A DNA stretch of 64,000 nucleotides from Pseudomonadota bacterium (lineage in GTDB: Bacteria > Pseudomonadota > Gammaproteobacteria > Steroidobacterales > Steroidobacteraceae), in contig JADJBE010000001.1 of NCBI GenBank assembly GCA_016703895.1, positions 118,501-182,500 of the forward strand, written 5' to 3'. Numbering within the stretch: position 1 is the stretch's first letter; every line of letters starts with the position of its first letter. Positions 1 through 9,404 of the stretch are shown in pieces. Made by a program: the position numbers and the translations under genes. Below the pieces are notes generated by a model. It did not search any database and was not told where the DNA came from. It saw only the letters and a list, made by a program, of their open reading frames with translations.

Positions 1-336
1 AAGAACCCAGAAGAACAGGCTCATGATGAGGACGAACCCGAACACGATCATGGTCGTCATGCCCGTCTCTTGTCGATTGGGCCAGAAGATCTTGCGCAGC
101 TCGATGCGAGAGTCGAGAGCGAACTGCCACGCATCCCGACCATATTGCGACACAAAGAAAACAATCGCGGCCAGCGCGACACCTGCCACCATGGCCAGCC
201 AGCGCATCCAGTCCGGACGCGCAGCCAGCAAATAGAACGCGACGATACCGCCGATCACGAATGCGATCGAGACGACCAACTTGGCCGTGTCGCCACCGGT
301 CGGTGCGGCACCTGCTATTTTGACTTCTTCGTTCAT
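1..336 (-). CDS. secE: Preprotein translocase subunit SecE (3' end outside window)
   Basis: SecE is the small membrane subunit of the SecYEG protein-export channel. The reverse strand from the ATG at 336 encodes about 112 residues before running off the window. Three hydrophobic stretches are visible, at roughly residues 20-40, 45-65 and 95-112, the three-helix form typical of gammaproteobacteria. The conserved cytoplasmic segment before the last helix contains ELRKIFWPNRQE, the SecE signature region. Only some ten C-terminal residues are missing. It lies downstream of tuf and tRNA-Trp on the same strand, the usual tufB-secE-nusG arrangement, so nusG should follow outside the window. Confidence 0.93.
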   Translation of the reverse strand, partial: MNEEVKIAGAAPTGGDTAKLVVSIAFVIGGIVAFYLLAARPDWMRWLAMVAGVALAAIVFFVSQYGRDAWQFALDSRIELRKIFWPNRQETGMTTMIVFGFVLIMSLFFWVL

Positions 337-346
337 ATTTGCCCGG

Positions 347-422
347 TGGCAGGCCAGGAGGGAATCGAACCCCCAACCTGCGGTTTTGGAGACCGCCGCT
401 CTGCCAATTGAGCTACTGGCCT
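347..422 (-). tRNA. tRNA-Trp (anticodon CCA)
   Basis: A 76-nt cloverleaf reads on the minus strand from AGGCCAG to an encoded CCA end. Acceptor AGGCCAG pairs with CTGGCCT, the D arm has GCTC...GAGC, the anticodon loop is CTCCAAA, and the T loop is TTCGATT. It sits between secE and tuf, as in many gammaproteobacteria. Confidence 0.96.
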
Positions 423-446
423 AGTCAAAGATCGCGCTAACAACCT

Positions 447-1653
<1,207 letters not shown>

Positions 1654-1808
1654 GACTAGGCTCCGCCAGAATTTAATCGGGTCCGCCCTGTCGGTACGGA
1701 CCCGCACAAAAAAAGTTCTCTATCCGACTCATCGGGATGCTGGTGACACCCCCAACAAAACTCACTCTCAACCGGCCCGCAGAATCACCGGTCGCGCGCA
1801 ATCCGGTG

Positions 1809-1883
1809 TGGAGCCCACGAGCCGGATCGAACGGTGACCTCGTCCTTACCAAGGACGTGCTCTACCAACTGAGCTACGTGGGC
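1809..1883 (-). tRNA. tRNA-Thr (anticodon GGT), T arm one base short
   Basis: Acceptor GCCCACG pairs with CGTGGGC, the D arm and the anticodon stem CGTCC/GGACG (loop TTGGTAA) are normal, and CCA is encoded. The T arm reads ACCG-TTCGATC-CGGCT: the 3' strand CGGCT needs AGCCG, so one G is missing near 1832. The gene is 75 nt instead of 76. This matches the pattern of single-base losses elsewhere in the window. Confidence 0.9.
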
Positions 1884-1963
1884 CTCTTATTAGCCACTTA
1901 CCAATCGCCCGCCGCAGCCCCCACCCACTGTCGCTCCAACCCACGTCGACTCAGACCGCAGTC

Positions 1964-2037
<74 letters not shown>

Positions 2038-2191
2038 CCACGCTGCAAACGTCATCTCAAACCATGCATCGACCGATCGCTGCCGCGACCGCTGACTAAC
2101 AACTCGGCCCGCGTCCGCCGACTCTCATCCTGCGGGTTGCCAAGCTCGTCTTTGCCACCAACGAAGCCCTGCAACCAACGGTCCCCGCTCG

Positions 2192-2277
2192 TGGTGGAGG
2201 GGGTAGGATTCGAACCTACGAAGGCGTAAGCCGGCAGATTTACAGTCTGCTCCCGTTGGCCGCTTGGGTACCCCTCC
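2192..2277 (-). tRNA. tRNA-Tyr (anticodon GTA)
   Basis: An 86-nt class II tRNA on the minus strand starting GGAGGGG and ending CCCCTCCACCA, with anticodon loop CTGTAAA and a long variable arm (CCGGC...). It is the first tRNA of this cluster in transcription order; the tRNA-Thr(TGT) that precedes it in enterobacteria lies about 34 kb away at 36564-36639. Confidence 0.96.
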
Positions 2278-2358
2278 GCGAAAAACGAGCCGCGTATTCT
2301 GATTTCCAGCCGAGACAGTGTCAATGAGGCTGGCAAGGTATTTGCTGGCGACCCTACA

Positions 2359-3333
2359 ATGCCGCGGCCCAGCACCGCGCTCGCGAAGGTACAGAGATTG
2401 AGTATCGACCCCGTTGTCCTGTTCTTCCTGTTGGGCTTGGCGGCTGGGCTGGCAAAGTCAGAGCTGCGGCTCCCGCCCGCCATCTACGACTTCGTCAGCA
2501 CACTCCTATTGTTGTCTATCGGCCTGAAGGGCGGTATCGAACTCGCCCGGCAGCCGGTGCTGGCCCTGGTGCCCGACATCCTGGCGTTGATCCTGCTGGG
2601 CGCCGCGCTGGCATTTCTAGCGTTCGCCTTGCTGCACTATGTCGCGCGCATCAATCGCATCGATTCAGCGGCCATTGCCGGCCATTACGGCTCAGTCAGC
2701 GTCGCCACGTTTGCCGTCGGCATCGCCTGGTTGCAGAGCCAGACGATCAGTTATGAGGCGGAAATGCCGCTTTTCCTGGTCATGCTCGAGGTGCCAGCCA
2801 TTGTGGTTGGAATCCTGCTGGCGCGCGGCATGGATGCTGGAGTTCGCTGGGGCCATATCCTGCGCGAGGTGTTGCTGGGCCGGAGCATTGTCCTGCTGGT
2901 CGGCGGTCTGCTGATCGGCTGGGTCGCCGGACCCGATGGCGTGCAACCACTTGCGCCGCTGTATTTCGACCTGTTCAAAGGCATCCTCGCCCTGTTTTTA
3001 CTCGAAATGGGGCTGATTGCCGCTGCCCAACTCGGCGGCTTCCGCCAGCACGGTGTCAAACTAATCGCATTTGCCCTCGTGATACCACCCATATTCGGTG
3101 CGATCGGCGCTTTTGCCGGCACATTGATGGGACTTTCTGTGGGCGGCACGTTCTTGCTTGCCACCTTGACGGCCAGCGCGTCCTACATCGCAGCGCCCGC
3201 GTCGATGCGCTCGGCGCTGCCCGAAGCCAACCCGGCGCTGTCGCTGACCATGTCATTGGCACTGACGTTTCCATTCAATCTGCTGGTGGGGATACCCCTC
3301 TACCAGACCATGGCCGAATGGCTGCATCGCTGA
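2359..3333 (+). CDS. sbtA: SbtA-type sodium-dependent bicarbonate permease
   Basis: A 324-residue integral membrane protein of the SbtA/DUF897 family, which imports bicarbonate with sodium. About ten hydrophobic helices fill the sequence. Family-typical segments include STLLLLSIGLKGGIELA near residue 48, AGHYGSVSVATF near 106 and a second inverted half with the similar LATLTASASYIAAPASMR near 270. Length is close to SbtA of cyanobacteria. The next gene encodes the PII-like partner SbtB, 15 bases downstream, supporting an operon. Best known in cyanobacterial carbon concentration; homologues occur in many heterotrophs, where they probably feed carboxylases or pH balance (inference). Confidence 0.85.
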   Translation: MPRPSTALAKVQRLSIDPVVLFFLLGLAAGLAKSELRLPPAIYDFVSTLLLLSIGLKGGIELARQPVLALVPDILALILLGAALAFLAFALLHYVARINRIDSAAIAGHYGSVSVATFAVGIAWLQSQTISYEAEMPLFLVMLEVPAIVVGILLARGMDAGVRWGHILREVLLGRSIVLLVGGLLIGWVAGPDGVQPLAPLYFDLFKGILALFLLEMGLIAAAQLGGFRQHGVKLIAFALVIPPIFGAIGAFAGTLMGLSVGGTFLLATLTASASYIAAPASMRSALPEANPALSLTMSLALTFPFNLLVGIPLYQTMAEWLHR

Positions 3334-3348
3334 CCTAAGGACCGAACA

Positions 3349-3654
3349 ATGACCCCATCGATACGCAAGTTGGTCACGATCGTCACCGAAGCGCAGCTCG
3401 AGCGAGAGCTCACACGCGACCTCGAGTCACATGGAATCCTGGGCTACACCATCACCGATGCGCGGGGCCGAGGCGCCCATGGGCAGCGTGCGTCGAGCTG
3501 GGAACTGTCCAGCAATATCCGTATCGAGCTGATCTGCGAAGCAGCACACGCGGCCGAACTGATGGCGTACCTGCAAACCCACTACTACCAACACTACGCC
3601 ATGGTGTTGTATGCGCAGGACGTGGAAGTACTGCGACCCGACAAGTTTCGCTGA
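3349..3654 (+). CDS. sbtB: SbtB-like PII-family regulator
   Basis: A 101-residue protein with the ferredoxin-like PII pattern: KLVTIVTEAQLERELTRDL at the N terminus, a T-loop region around GYTITDARGRGAHGQR (residues 31-46), and a second half NIRIELICEAAHAAELMAYL followed by HYAMVLYAQDVEVLR. SbtB binds adenine nucleotides and controls SbtA. An AAGGA ribosome binding site precedes the ATG. The tight pairing with sbtA is the main functional clue; ligand specificity cannot be read here. Confidence 0.82.
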   Translation: MTPSIRKLVTIVTEAQLERELTRDLESHGILGYTITDARGRGAHGQRASSWELSSNIRIELICEAAHAAELMAYLQTHYYQHYAMVLYAQDVEVLRPDKFR

Positions 3655-3665
3655 GCCCGCAGCCG

Positions 3666-5408
3666 CTACCCCGCGGCCCGCGGCAACATGGCGGCGATGC
3701 CGCGTGGCGCGAGGCGGTCATGGCCAGGGCCGCGCACAAAGCGTCCGGGCCTAACACCTGTAAAGCTGCCGTCGTGCAAGACGAGCTGGCCATTGACGAT
3801 GACGCTGACAACGCCGGTTGCAAAGCGACGCGGCTGCTCCAGCGTCGCGTGGTCCTGGATGGCTTGCGGATCGAACAACACCAGATCCGCATAACAACCC
3901 AGCGCGATCCGACCACGGTCGTGGAGCTTGAAGCGCTCCGCTGGCAGGCTGGTGAGACGGCGGATGGCTGCAGCGAGAGTGACGACCCGTCGCTCGCGCA
4001 CGTAGTGCCCCAGAAACCGTGCAAAACTGCCGCAAGCGCGCGGATGGGTGCGGTAGTTGCCCCGTTGATCCCGCTGCGACAAGGTCTCTGCGTCTGAACA
4101 GAGCGACACCCACGGCAGCTGGAGCTGCCGTTCGACGTTGGCAGCTGACATGAGCTCGAACGCCGAGGTCACACGACTGCGATCCTCGAGTACGAGATCG
4201 ATGATGGTTGCTTCGGGAGACGCATCGCGCTGTCGAGCCACGTGCTCCAGGGTCTGGCCGTTGTAGCGTTGCAGCCGCGGCGATATGAGGCCGAGCAGCG
4301 TCACCCGACTGGCGCCGCCCGCGGCGTGGTAGAGGTTCTCCCAACCATCGCCAGCTGCAGCAATCTCTGCCAGTAACCGCGGTCGGTTGGCACGGTCGGC
4401 GAGACGCGCAAACCACGCGTCCGCACCGCCGTCTTGCACCCACGGCGGCATCGCCGCATCGAGCCCGGTGGCGGCGGAGGTGTATGGATACATGTTGGCG
4501 CCAATCTTGACGCCACGTTGCTGCGCCGCCTCGATGCGCGCAATAACTGCCTCGAGTCGCTGCCAGTTGTCAGACCCGGCCGCCTTGAGATGGTAGATCT
4601 CGGCGTGCTGACCCGTGACACGCGCAATCTCTATCACTTCGTCGACCGCAGCGGCCAGCCCCGCGGTCTCGCTGCGAACGTGGCTGTAGTAAGCGCCACC
4701 GAATTCGGCCGCGGCCCGGGCGAGCGCTAACAGCTCTGACGGACCCGCTGAGGAGGCGGGCGAATAGATCAGCGCGGAACCGACGCCCAGCGCCCCCTCG
4801 CGCATGGCATCGCGGACGAGCTCACACATCGCGGCCACTTCCGTGTCAGTGGCAACGCGATGGCCATGGCCGAGGACGTTGATACGCACAGTCGTTGCAC
4901 CGACTAACGACGCGACATTGGGGACCACGCCGCGCCTCTCAAGTCGTTCCAGATACTCGCCAAGCGTGTTCCAGTCCACATCGATTTGCTGCGGCTGCAG
5001 ACGCCGCTCGAGATCGCGACGCATATCAGCCGTGAGCGGCCCCATTGACACGCCTTCGCCAAACACCTCCAGCGTGACGCCTTGCAAGACATCACTCGCA
5101 GCAGTCGGATCTGCCAGCAAAGACTCACTGGCCCAGGACAGCGTGTTAATGAAGCCAGGCGCCAGCGCCAGCCCGTCGGCATCGAGGCACCGCCGGGCCG
5201 AGCAGCTAGCGAGATCGCCGATCGCAACGATACGGTCGTCCTGCACACCGATGTCTGCGACATAGGGCTCGCGGCCCGAGCCATCGTAGACGGTCGCGCG
5301 CCGCACGATTAGATGGAAGTCGGTTGGCGCGAAGCCCAGACGCCGACTGCGATAGGCCGCCCCGAGTAGCGTGCTCCAGAAGATGCGCTTGCTATGACGC
5401 CAAACCAT
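3666..5408 (-). CDS. D-aminoacylase-like amidohydrolase
   Basis: A 580-residue amidohydrolase-superfamily protein related to N-acyl-D-amino-acid deacylases, which remove acyl groups from D-amino acids. The N-terminal beta-sandwich half (VYDGSGREPYVADIGVQDDRI) and the C-terminal DLVLFDP...VIVNGQLVL are typical. The usual metal-binding HxH after PGFID is replaced by PGFINTLSW, while later positions such as YYSHVRSE, EIYHLKAAG and LCSDAETL are present. This suggests a one-metal centre or altered chemistry. The first about 30 residues look unconserved, so the true start may be downstream. It lies 69 bases after rluB on the same strand and could share its transcript. Confidence 0.75.
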   Translation of the reverse strand: MVWRHSKRIFWSTLLGAAYRSRRLGFAPTDFHLIVRRATVYDGSGREPYVADIGVQDDRIVAIGDLASCSARRCLDADGLALAPGFINTLSWASESLLADPTAASDVLQGVTLEVFGEGVSMGPLTADMRRDLERRLQPQQIDVDWNTLGEYLERLERRGVVPNVASLVGATTVRINVLGHGHRVATDTEVAAMCELVRDAMREGALGVGSALIYSPASSAGPSELLALARAAAEFGGAYYSHVRSETAGLAAAVDEVIEIARVTGQHAEIYHLKAAGSDNWQRLEAVIARIEAAQQRGVKIGANMYPYTSAATGLDAAMPPWVQDGGADAWFARLADRANRPRLLAEIAAAGDGWENLYHAAGGASRVTLLGLISPRLQRYNGQTLEHVARQRDASPEATIIDLVLEDRSRVTSAFELMSAANVERQLQLPWVSLCSDAETLSQRDQRGNYRTHPRACGSFARFLGHYVRERRVVTLAAAIRRLTSLPAERFKLHDRGRIALGCYADLVLFDPQAIQDHATLEQPRRFATGVVSVIVNGQLVLHDGSFTGVRPGRFVRGPGHDRLAPRGIAAMLPRAAG

Positions 5409-5477
5409 GGCGACAATCTTGCGGTAGACAGAGCCACAGCGCGAGCGAAAGAACGAGCTGCGTGCCGTAACGAACGG

Positions 5478-6221
5478 TCAGCTTACCGTTACAGCGGTTA
5501 GCCGCGCGATCGTCGCCGCGTCAAGATTCTGCCATGAACCCGGCTGGGAACCGCGCGGCAGCTCAATGGAACCAAAGCGGATGCGCATGAGCCGGCTGAC
5601 TTCATAACCAACCGCGGCCCACAGCCGCCGCACTTCGCGATTGCGCCCCTCATGCAGCGTGACGCGAAACCAGCCATGACTGCCGGATGCGGATTCCCGC
5701 TCGATTCGATCAAAGCGCGCCGGTCCGTCCTCGAGATCCACGCCGCTGAGCAGCCGCTGTAGCACTGCCTCATCAGGCAGGCCGCGCACTCGCACCAGAT
5801 ACTCCCGCTGCACTTCGCTCGATGGATGCATCAGTCGGTGGGCGAGTTCGCCGTCGGTGGTGAACAACAACAAACCCGAAGTATGCACATCGAGCCGCCC
5901 GACGACGATCCAGCGACCTTGCTTGGGCGGCGGCAGTCGCTCGAATACCGTCGGGCGATCTTCTGGATCATGCCGAGTTGTTACCTCACCGACGGGCTTG
6001 TGGTAGAGCAACAGTTCGTGCAACTGTCCGGCCGACACCAATGGCAGCAACCGGCCATCGACCCGCACCTCGTCGCGCGCACTGGCGCGCACGCCAAGCT
6101 CGGCCACCTTGCCGTTGACAGTGACACGGCCGGCGCGAATCCACTCCTCGACCGTGCGGCGGGATCCATGCCCCGCGCCAGCTAACAACTTCTGCAAACG
6201 CTCACCCACCTCGCTGTTCAT
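5478..6221 (-). CDS. rluB: 23S rRNA pseudouridine synthase RluB-type
   Basis: A 247-residue RsuA-family pseudouridine synthase. An S4 RNA-binding domain spans about residues 6-65 (GERLQKLLAGAGHGSRR, VTVNGKVAELG). The catalytic motif GRLDVHTSGLLLFTTDG places the nucleophilic aspartate at residue 111, and the C-terminal EGRNREVRRLW motif is present. RluB modifies U2605 of 23S rRNA. The ATG overlaps the stop of cysB (ATGA), so the two are translationally coupled. RluB versus RluE/F assignment rests on the S4 domain and overall similarity. Confidence 0.85.
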   Translation of the reverse strand: MNSEVGERLQKLLAGAGHGSRRTVEEWIRAGRVTVNGKVAELGVRASARDEVRVDGRLLPLVSAGQLHELLLYHKPVGEVTTRHDPEDRPTVFERLPPPKQGRWIVVGRLDVHTSGLLLFTTDGELAHRLMHPSSEVQREYLVRVRGLPDEAVLQRLLSGVDLEDGPARFDRIERESASGSHGWFRVTLHEGRNREVRRLWAAVGYEVSRLMRIRFGSIELPRGSQPGSWQNLDAATIARLTAVTVS

Positions 6222-7196
6222 CGAACTGGCAACGCTATACGTCGGAACAACTCCGCTATGCGCTCCGGGTCGGCGCTCGCCCGATCGATCAGTCGTCGCG
6301 TGAGATGCGGGCCAAAAGCGGCGAGAAAGTCATACGCATGCTCGCGCAGTCGTGTGCCACGCCGGAAGCCCACCCAGGTGGTGTGAATCGGGAATAGATG
6401 TGAGGCGTCCAACATCACCAGGTCCTGATCCTCACGCGGGTCGACGGCGACGCTCGCGACGATGCCGGCACCCAAGCCTAAGCGAACATAGGTCTTGATA
6501 ACGTCCGAATCGCGCGCTGTGAGTGCGATCTTCGGCGTTAGACCTGGCGGGCAAACGTCTGCTGCAACGAGGATTGGCCGCTGAAACTGAATACATAGGT
6601 GACGAGCGGAAACGCAGCGAGCTGCTCGAGCGACAAGCGAGCAACTCGCGTCAGTGGATGCTTCTTCGGCACGACAACCTGCCGGTGCCAACGATAGACC
6701 GGCAGCAGCACCATGCCGCTGAACAGCCCTTCCGACCCGGTTGCGATTGCAAGTTGCACGCGGTCGGCAGCGACCATTTCAGCAATCTGCTCGCTGGTGC
6801 CTTGATGCAGATTGAGGTCGACCTTGGGATGTCGACTCCGAAACGCTGTGATGACGGGCGGCAACACGTAACGCGCCTGGGTGTGAGTCGTGGCCAGCGA
6901 CAAGGTGCCTGACTCGTCGCCTGCCACGTCGTGAGCCAATGCCGACAGGCTGTCGAACTCGCCTACCGCGCGTTGCGCTGCGGCAAGCAACCGTTCGCCC
7001 TCTGGCGTGACGCGCGTCAACGAGCGACCTCGCGCACGAACACGGCAAAACCCAGGGTTTGCTCGAGTTCCTTGAGGCCGCGGCTCACCGCCGGCTGCGA
7101 CACTTTGAGCACCTGGGCCGCCTGGGTAACAGACAAGCCATTGCGCGCAATCGCGAGCGCGAAGCGCCACTGTTGCAAATTCGTTTCACGAGCCAT
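6218..7196 (-). CDS. cysB: LysR-family regulator CysB, two frameshifts
   Basis: CysB activates sulfur-assimilation genes in response to N-acetylserine. The N terminus from 7196 reads MARETNLQQWRFALAIARNG with an LysR helix-turn-helix (LSVTQAAQVLKVSQPAVSRG). Coding shifts frame near 7033 (after FAVFVR; resuming as GRSLTRVTPEGE) and again near 6543 (after TFARQ; resuming as GLTPKIALTARD), each consistent with one missing base, the second in a short G run. The C-terminal part keeps the CysB hallmark SDVIKTYVRLGLGAGIVASVAVDP. The gene is divergent from cysK with an 84-base shared control region and overlaps rluB by four bases. Confidence 0.85.
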
Positions 7197-7210
7197 TGGT
7201 GACTCAAATC

Positions 7211-7225
7211 ATAACAAATCGTTAT
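7211..7225. promoter_or_regulatory. LysR-type T-N11-A palindrome between cysB and cysK
   Basis: The intergenic region contains ATAAC-AAATC-GTTAT, a perfect 5-bp inverted repeat that includes a T-N11-A LysR core. It lies 15 bases upstream of the cysB start and about 55 bases before cysK. LysR regulators commonly bind such sites, so it is a plausible CysB operator for both genes. Confidence 0.5.
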
Positions 7226-7280
7226 AAGAATATGCCGCCGCTGGCGTCTGCTTGACTGGCGAGTCGCTTACAGTGGGGCC

Positions 7281-8222
7281 ATGATTTATGACAGCATTCT
7301 AGGCACGATCGGCCGAACGCCCATCGTGCGGATCAATCGTCTCGCCCCGGAACACGTGACGATGTACGTGAAGTGCGAGTACTTCAACCCGCTGCACTCG
7401 GTCAAAGACCGCTTGGCGATTGCGATCATCGAAGACGCCGAGCGTCGCGGCACGCTCAAACCAGGTCAAACTGTCGTCGAGGCCACCTCCGGCAACACCG
7501 GCATTGCGCTGGCCATGGTCTGCGCCGCCAAGGGCTACCCGTTTGTCGCCGTGATGGTCGAGACCTTCTCGATCGAGCGTCGCAAGATCATGCGCATGCT
7601 GGGCGCCAAGGTGATCCTGACGCCGGCCGCTGCACGCGGGACCGGCATGGTTGCGAAAGCCGCGGAGCTTGCCAAGAAACATGGCTGGTTTCTCGCGGAT
7701 CAGTTTGAAAATCCAGCCAACCCTGCCTATCACCGCAATACAACGGGCCCCGAGATTCTGTCGGACTTCGTGGGCAAACGGCTCGACTTCTTTGTCAGCG
7801 GCTGGGGCACAGGCGGCACACTGACGGGCGCCGGTGAGATGATCAAACTGGCACGGCCCGACGTGCAGATCATCGCGACTGAACCCGAAGCGGCTCAGTT
7901 GTTAGCCGGCAAGCCGTTTGCGCCCCACAAGATCCAAGGCTGGACGCCGGACTTCATTCCCGCGGTACTCAACCGGGAGATCGCCGATCGAATCGTGCCG
8001 GTGAGTGACACCGAGGCAATCGAGACGGCGCGCGCCCTGGCGAGCCAAGAAGGTATTTTCTGTGGCATCTCCTGCGGCGGCACGTTTGCGGCGGCGCTGA
8101 AAGTTGCGCGTGATGCGCCGCGCGGCAGCGTGCTGCTCGCCATGCTGCCCGACACGGGCGAGCGCTATCTGTCCACGCCCTTGTTCGAGGGCATTGCCGA
8201 GGGTGGCGACCCGGAACCATGA
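7281..8222 (+). CDS. cysK: Cysteine synthase (PLP-dependent sulfhydrylase)
   Basis: A 313-residue fold-type II PLP enzyme that makes cysteine from an activated serine and sulfide. The PLP lysine is K42 in SVKDRLA, the phosphate and substrate loops are TSGNTG (about 69-74) and GTGGTLTG, and the C-terminal SCGG motif is present. Length matches CysK (about 310-320). The gene is the first of a three-gene run and overlaps the next start by four bases (ATGA). Divergent cysB and the downstream acyltransferase suggest the substrate may be O-acetyl- or O-succinylserine. Confidence 0.92.
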   Translation: MIYDSILGTIGRTPIVRINRLAPEHVTMYVKCEYFNPLHSVKDRLAIAIIEDAERRGTLKPGQTVVEATSGNTGIALAMVCAAKGYPFVAVMVETFSIERRKIMRMLGAKVILTPAAARGTGMVAKAAELAKKHGWFLADQFENPANPAYHRNTTGPEILSDFVGKRLDFFVSGWGTGGTLTGAGEMIKLARPDVQIIATEPEAAQLLAGKPFAPHKIQGWTPDFIPAVLNREIADRIVPVSDTEAIETARALASQEGIFCGISCGGTFAAALKVARDAPRGSVLLAMLPDTGERYLSTPLFEGIAEGGDPEP

Positions 8223-9388
8223 TTGCAGGCACCCGCCAACTCAAAGCGGTCCGCCACGTCGCGTCGTTAGTCAAGGCGTCTGGCGGCCGTATCGGCCTGC
8301 CAGACCCTTTTGTACTGCGTCACGGTGGCGAGTTGCGAGCCGCAGCAGTTGCCTATGAAACCTGGGGACGGCTGAACGCGCGTCGCGACAATGCCATTCT
8401 GCTGTTTACCGGGCTGTCGCCCTCAGCACACGCCGCGTCGAACTCCGACGACCCATCGCCCGGCTGGTGGGAAGGCATGGTCGGCGCTGGCCGCGCACTC
8501 GATACTGACCACTGGTTCGTGATCTGCGTCAACTCGTTAGGGAGCTGCTTCGGCTCTACCGGGCCCGCGTCGATCGATCCCGATACCGGGCGCCCATATG
8601 GCATCACGTTTCCAGAGCTCGCCATCGAGGACATCGCCGCCGCGGGCCACGCCGTCGTCCGGGCCCTCGGTATTGCGCAACTTGACACGGTCATCGGCGC
8701 ATCACTCGGCGGTATGACCGTACTCGCCTATGTGGCGCAGTTTCCGACGGCCGCCCAGCGCGTGATCAGCATTTCGGGCAGCGCAGCTGCCAGACCCTTC
8801 GCAATCGCGCTGCGTTCGCTGCAGCGGGAAGCGATCACCAGTGACCCGGACTGGCAGGATGGTCGATACTCGACCGAGCGCCGCCCAATCAACGGCATGC
8901 GCGTCGCCCGCAAGCTCGGCACCATTACTTACCGGTCAGCAGCCGAATGGCAGCAACGGTTTGGCCGTGCGCCTCGTTTGCCCCTCAAGCCGGACGGGGA
9001 ACGAAACGATCTGCCGCGCGCGCCTTTCGGCGCCGGGTTTGCGGTCGAAGACTACCTCGAGGCACAGGCACAGAAGTTCAGTGCCGTGTTCGACCCTAAC
9101 TGCTACCTCTATCTGTCACGCGCCATGGATCGCTTCGAGTTGGCTGCGGCGCTTGCGCCCGCGCAAATCAGCGCTGCGCTCGTGATCGGTGTCCAGTCCG
9201 ATATCCTGTTCACACCGGCTGAGCAACGCGAGATCGCAACGGCTTTCGAGGCGATCGGCGCTCGCACGCGTTTGCAGATCCTCGATTCTCTCGAAGGCCA
9301 TGATGCGTTCCTGGTGGACACGGAGAAATTCGCGGTGGCAATCCACGAGTTTCTCACCGATGATCAACGTTCAGCCGCGACCGGCTGA
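8219..9388 (+). CDS. metX: MetX-family homoserine/serine O-acyltransferase
   Basis: A 389-residue alpha/beta hydrolase of the MetX family. The oxyanion segment GSCFGSTGPASIDP is near residues 108-121, the nucleophile is S162 in GASLGGM, and the remaining triad members fit GVQSDILF (Asp) and LEGHDAF (His). Family members acylate homoserine for methionine; a subgroup in Xanthomonas relatives uses serine and succinyl-CoA for cysteine synthesis. Position between cysK and metY, next to cysB, with four-base overlap to cysK, makes the serine-specific role worth testing. Substrate cannot be decided from the motifs I can read. Confidence 0.85.
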   Translation: MIAGTRQLKAVRHVASLVKASGGRIGLPDPFVLRHGGELRAAAVAYETWGRLNARRDNAILLFTGLSPSAHAASNSDDPSPGWWEGMVGAGRALDTDHWFVICVNSLGSCFGSTGPASIDPDTGRPYGITFPELAIEDIAAAGHAVVRALGIAQLDTVIGASLGGMTVLAYVAQFPTAAQRVISISGSAAARPFAIALRSLQREAITSDPDWQDGRYSTERRPINGMRVARKLGTITYRSAAEWQQRFGRAPRLPLKPDGERNDLPRAPFGAGFAVEDYLEAQAQKFSAVFDPNCYLYLSRAMDRFELAAALAPAQISAALVIGVQSDILFTPAEQREIATAFEAIGARTRLQILDSLEGHDAFLVDTEKFAVAIHEFLTDDQRSAATG

Positions 9389-9404
9389 CAACTAGGGGAT
9401 TGCA

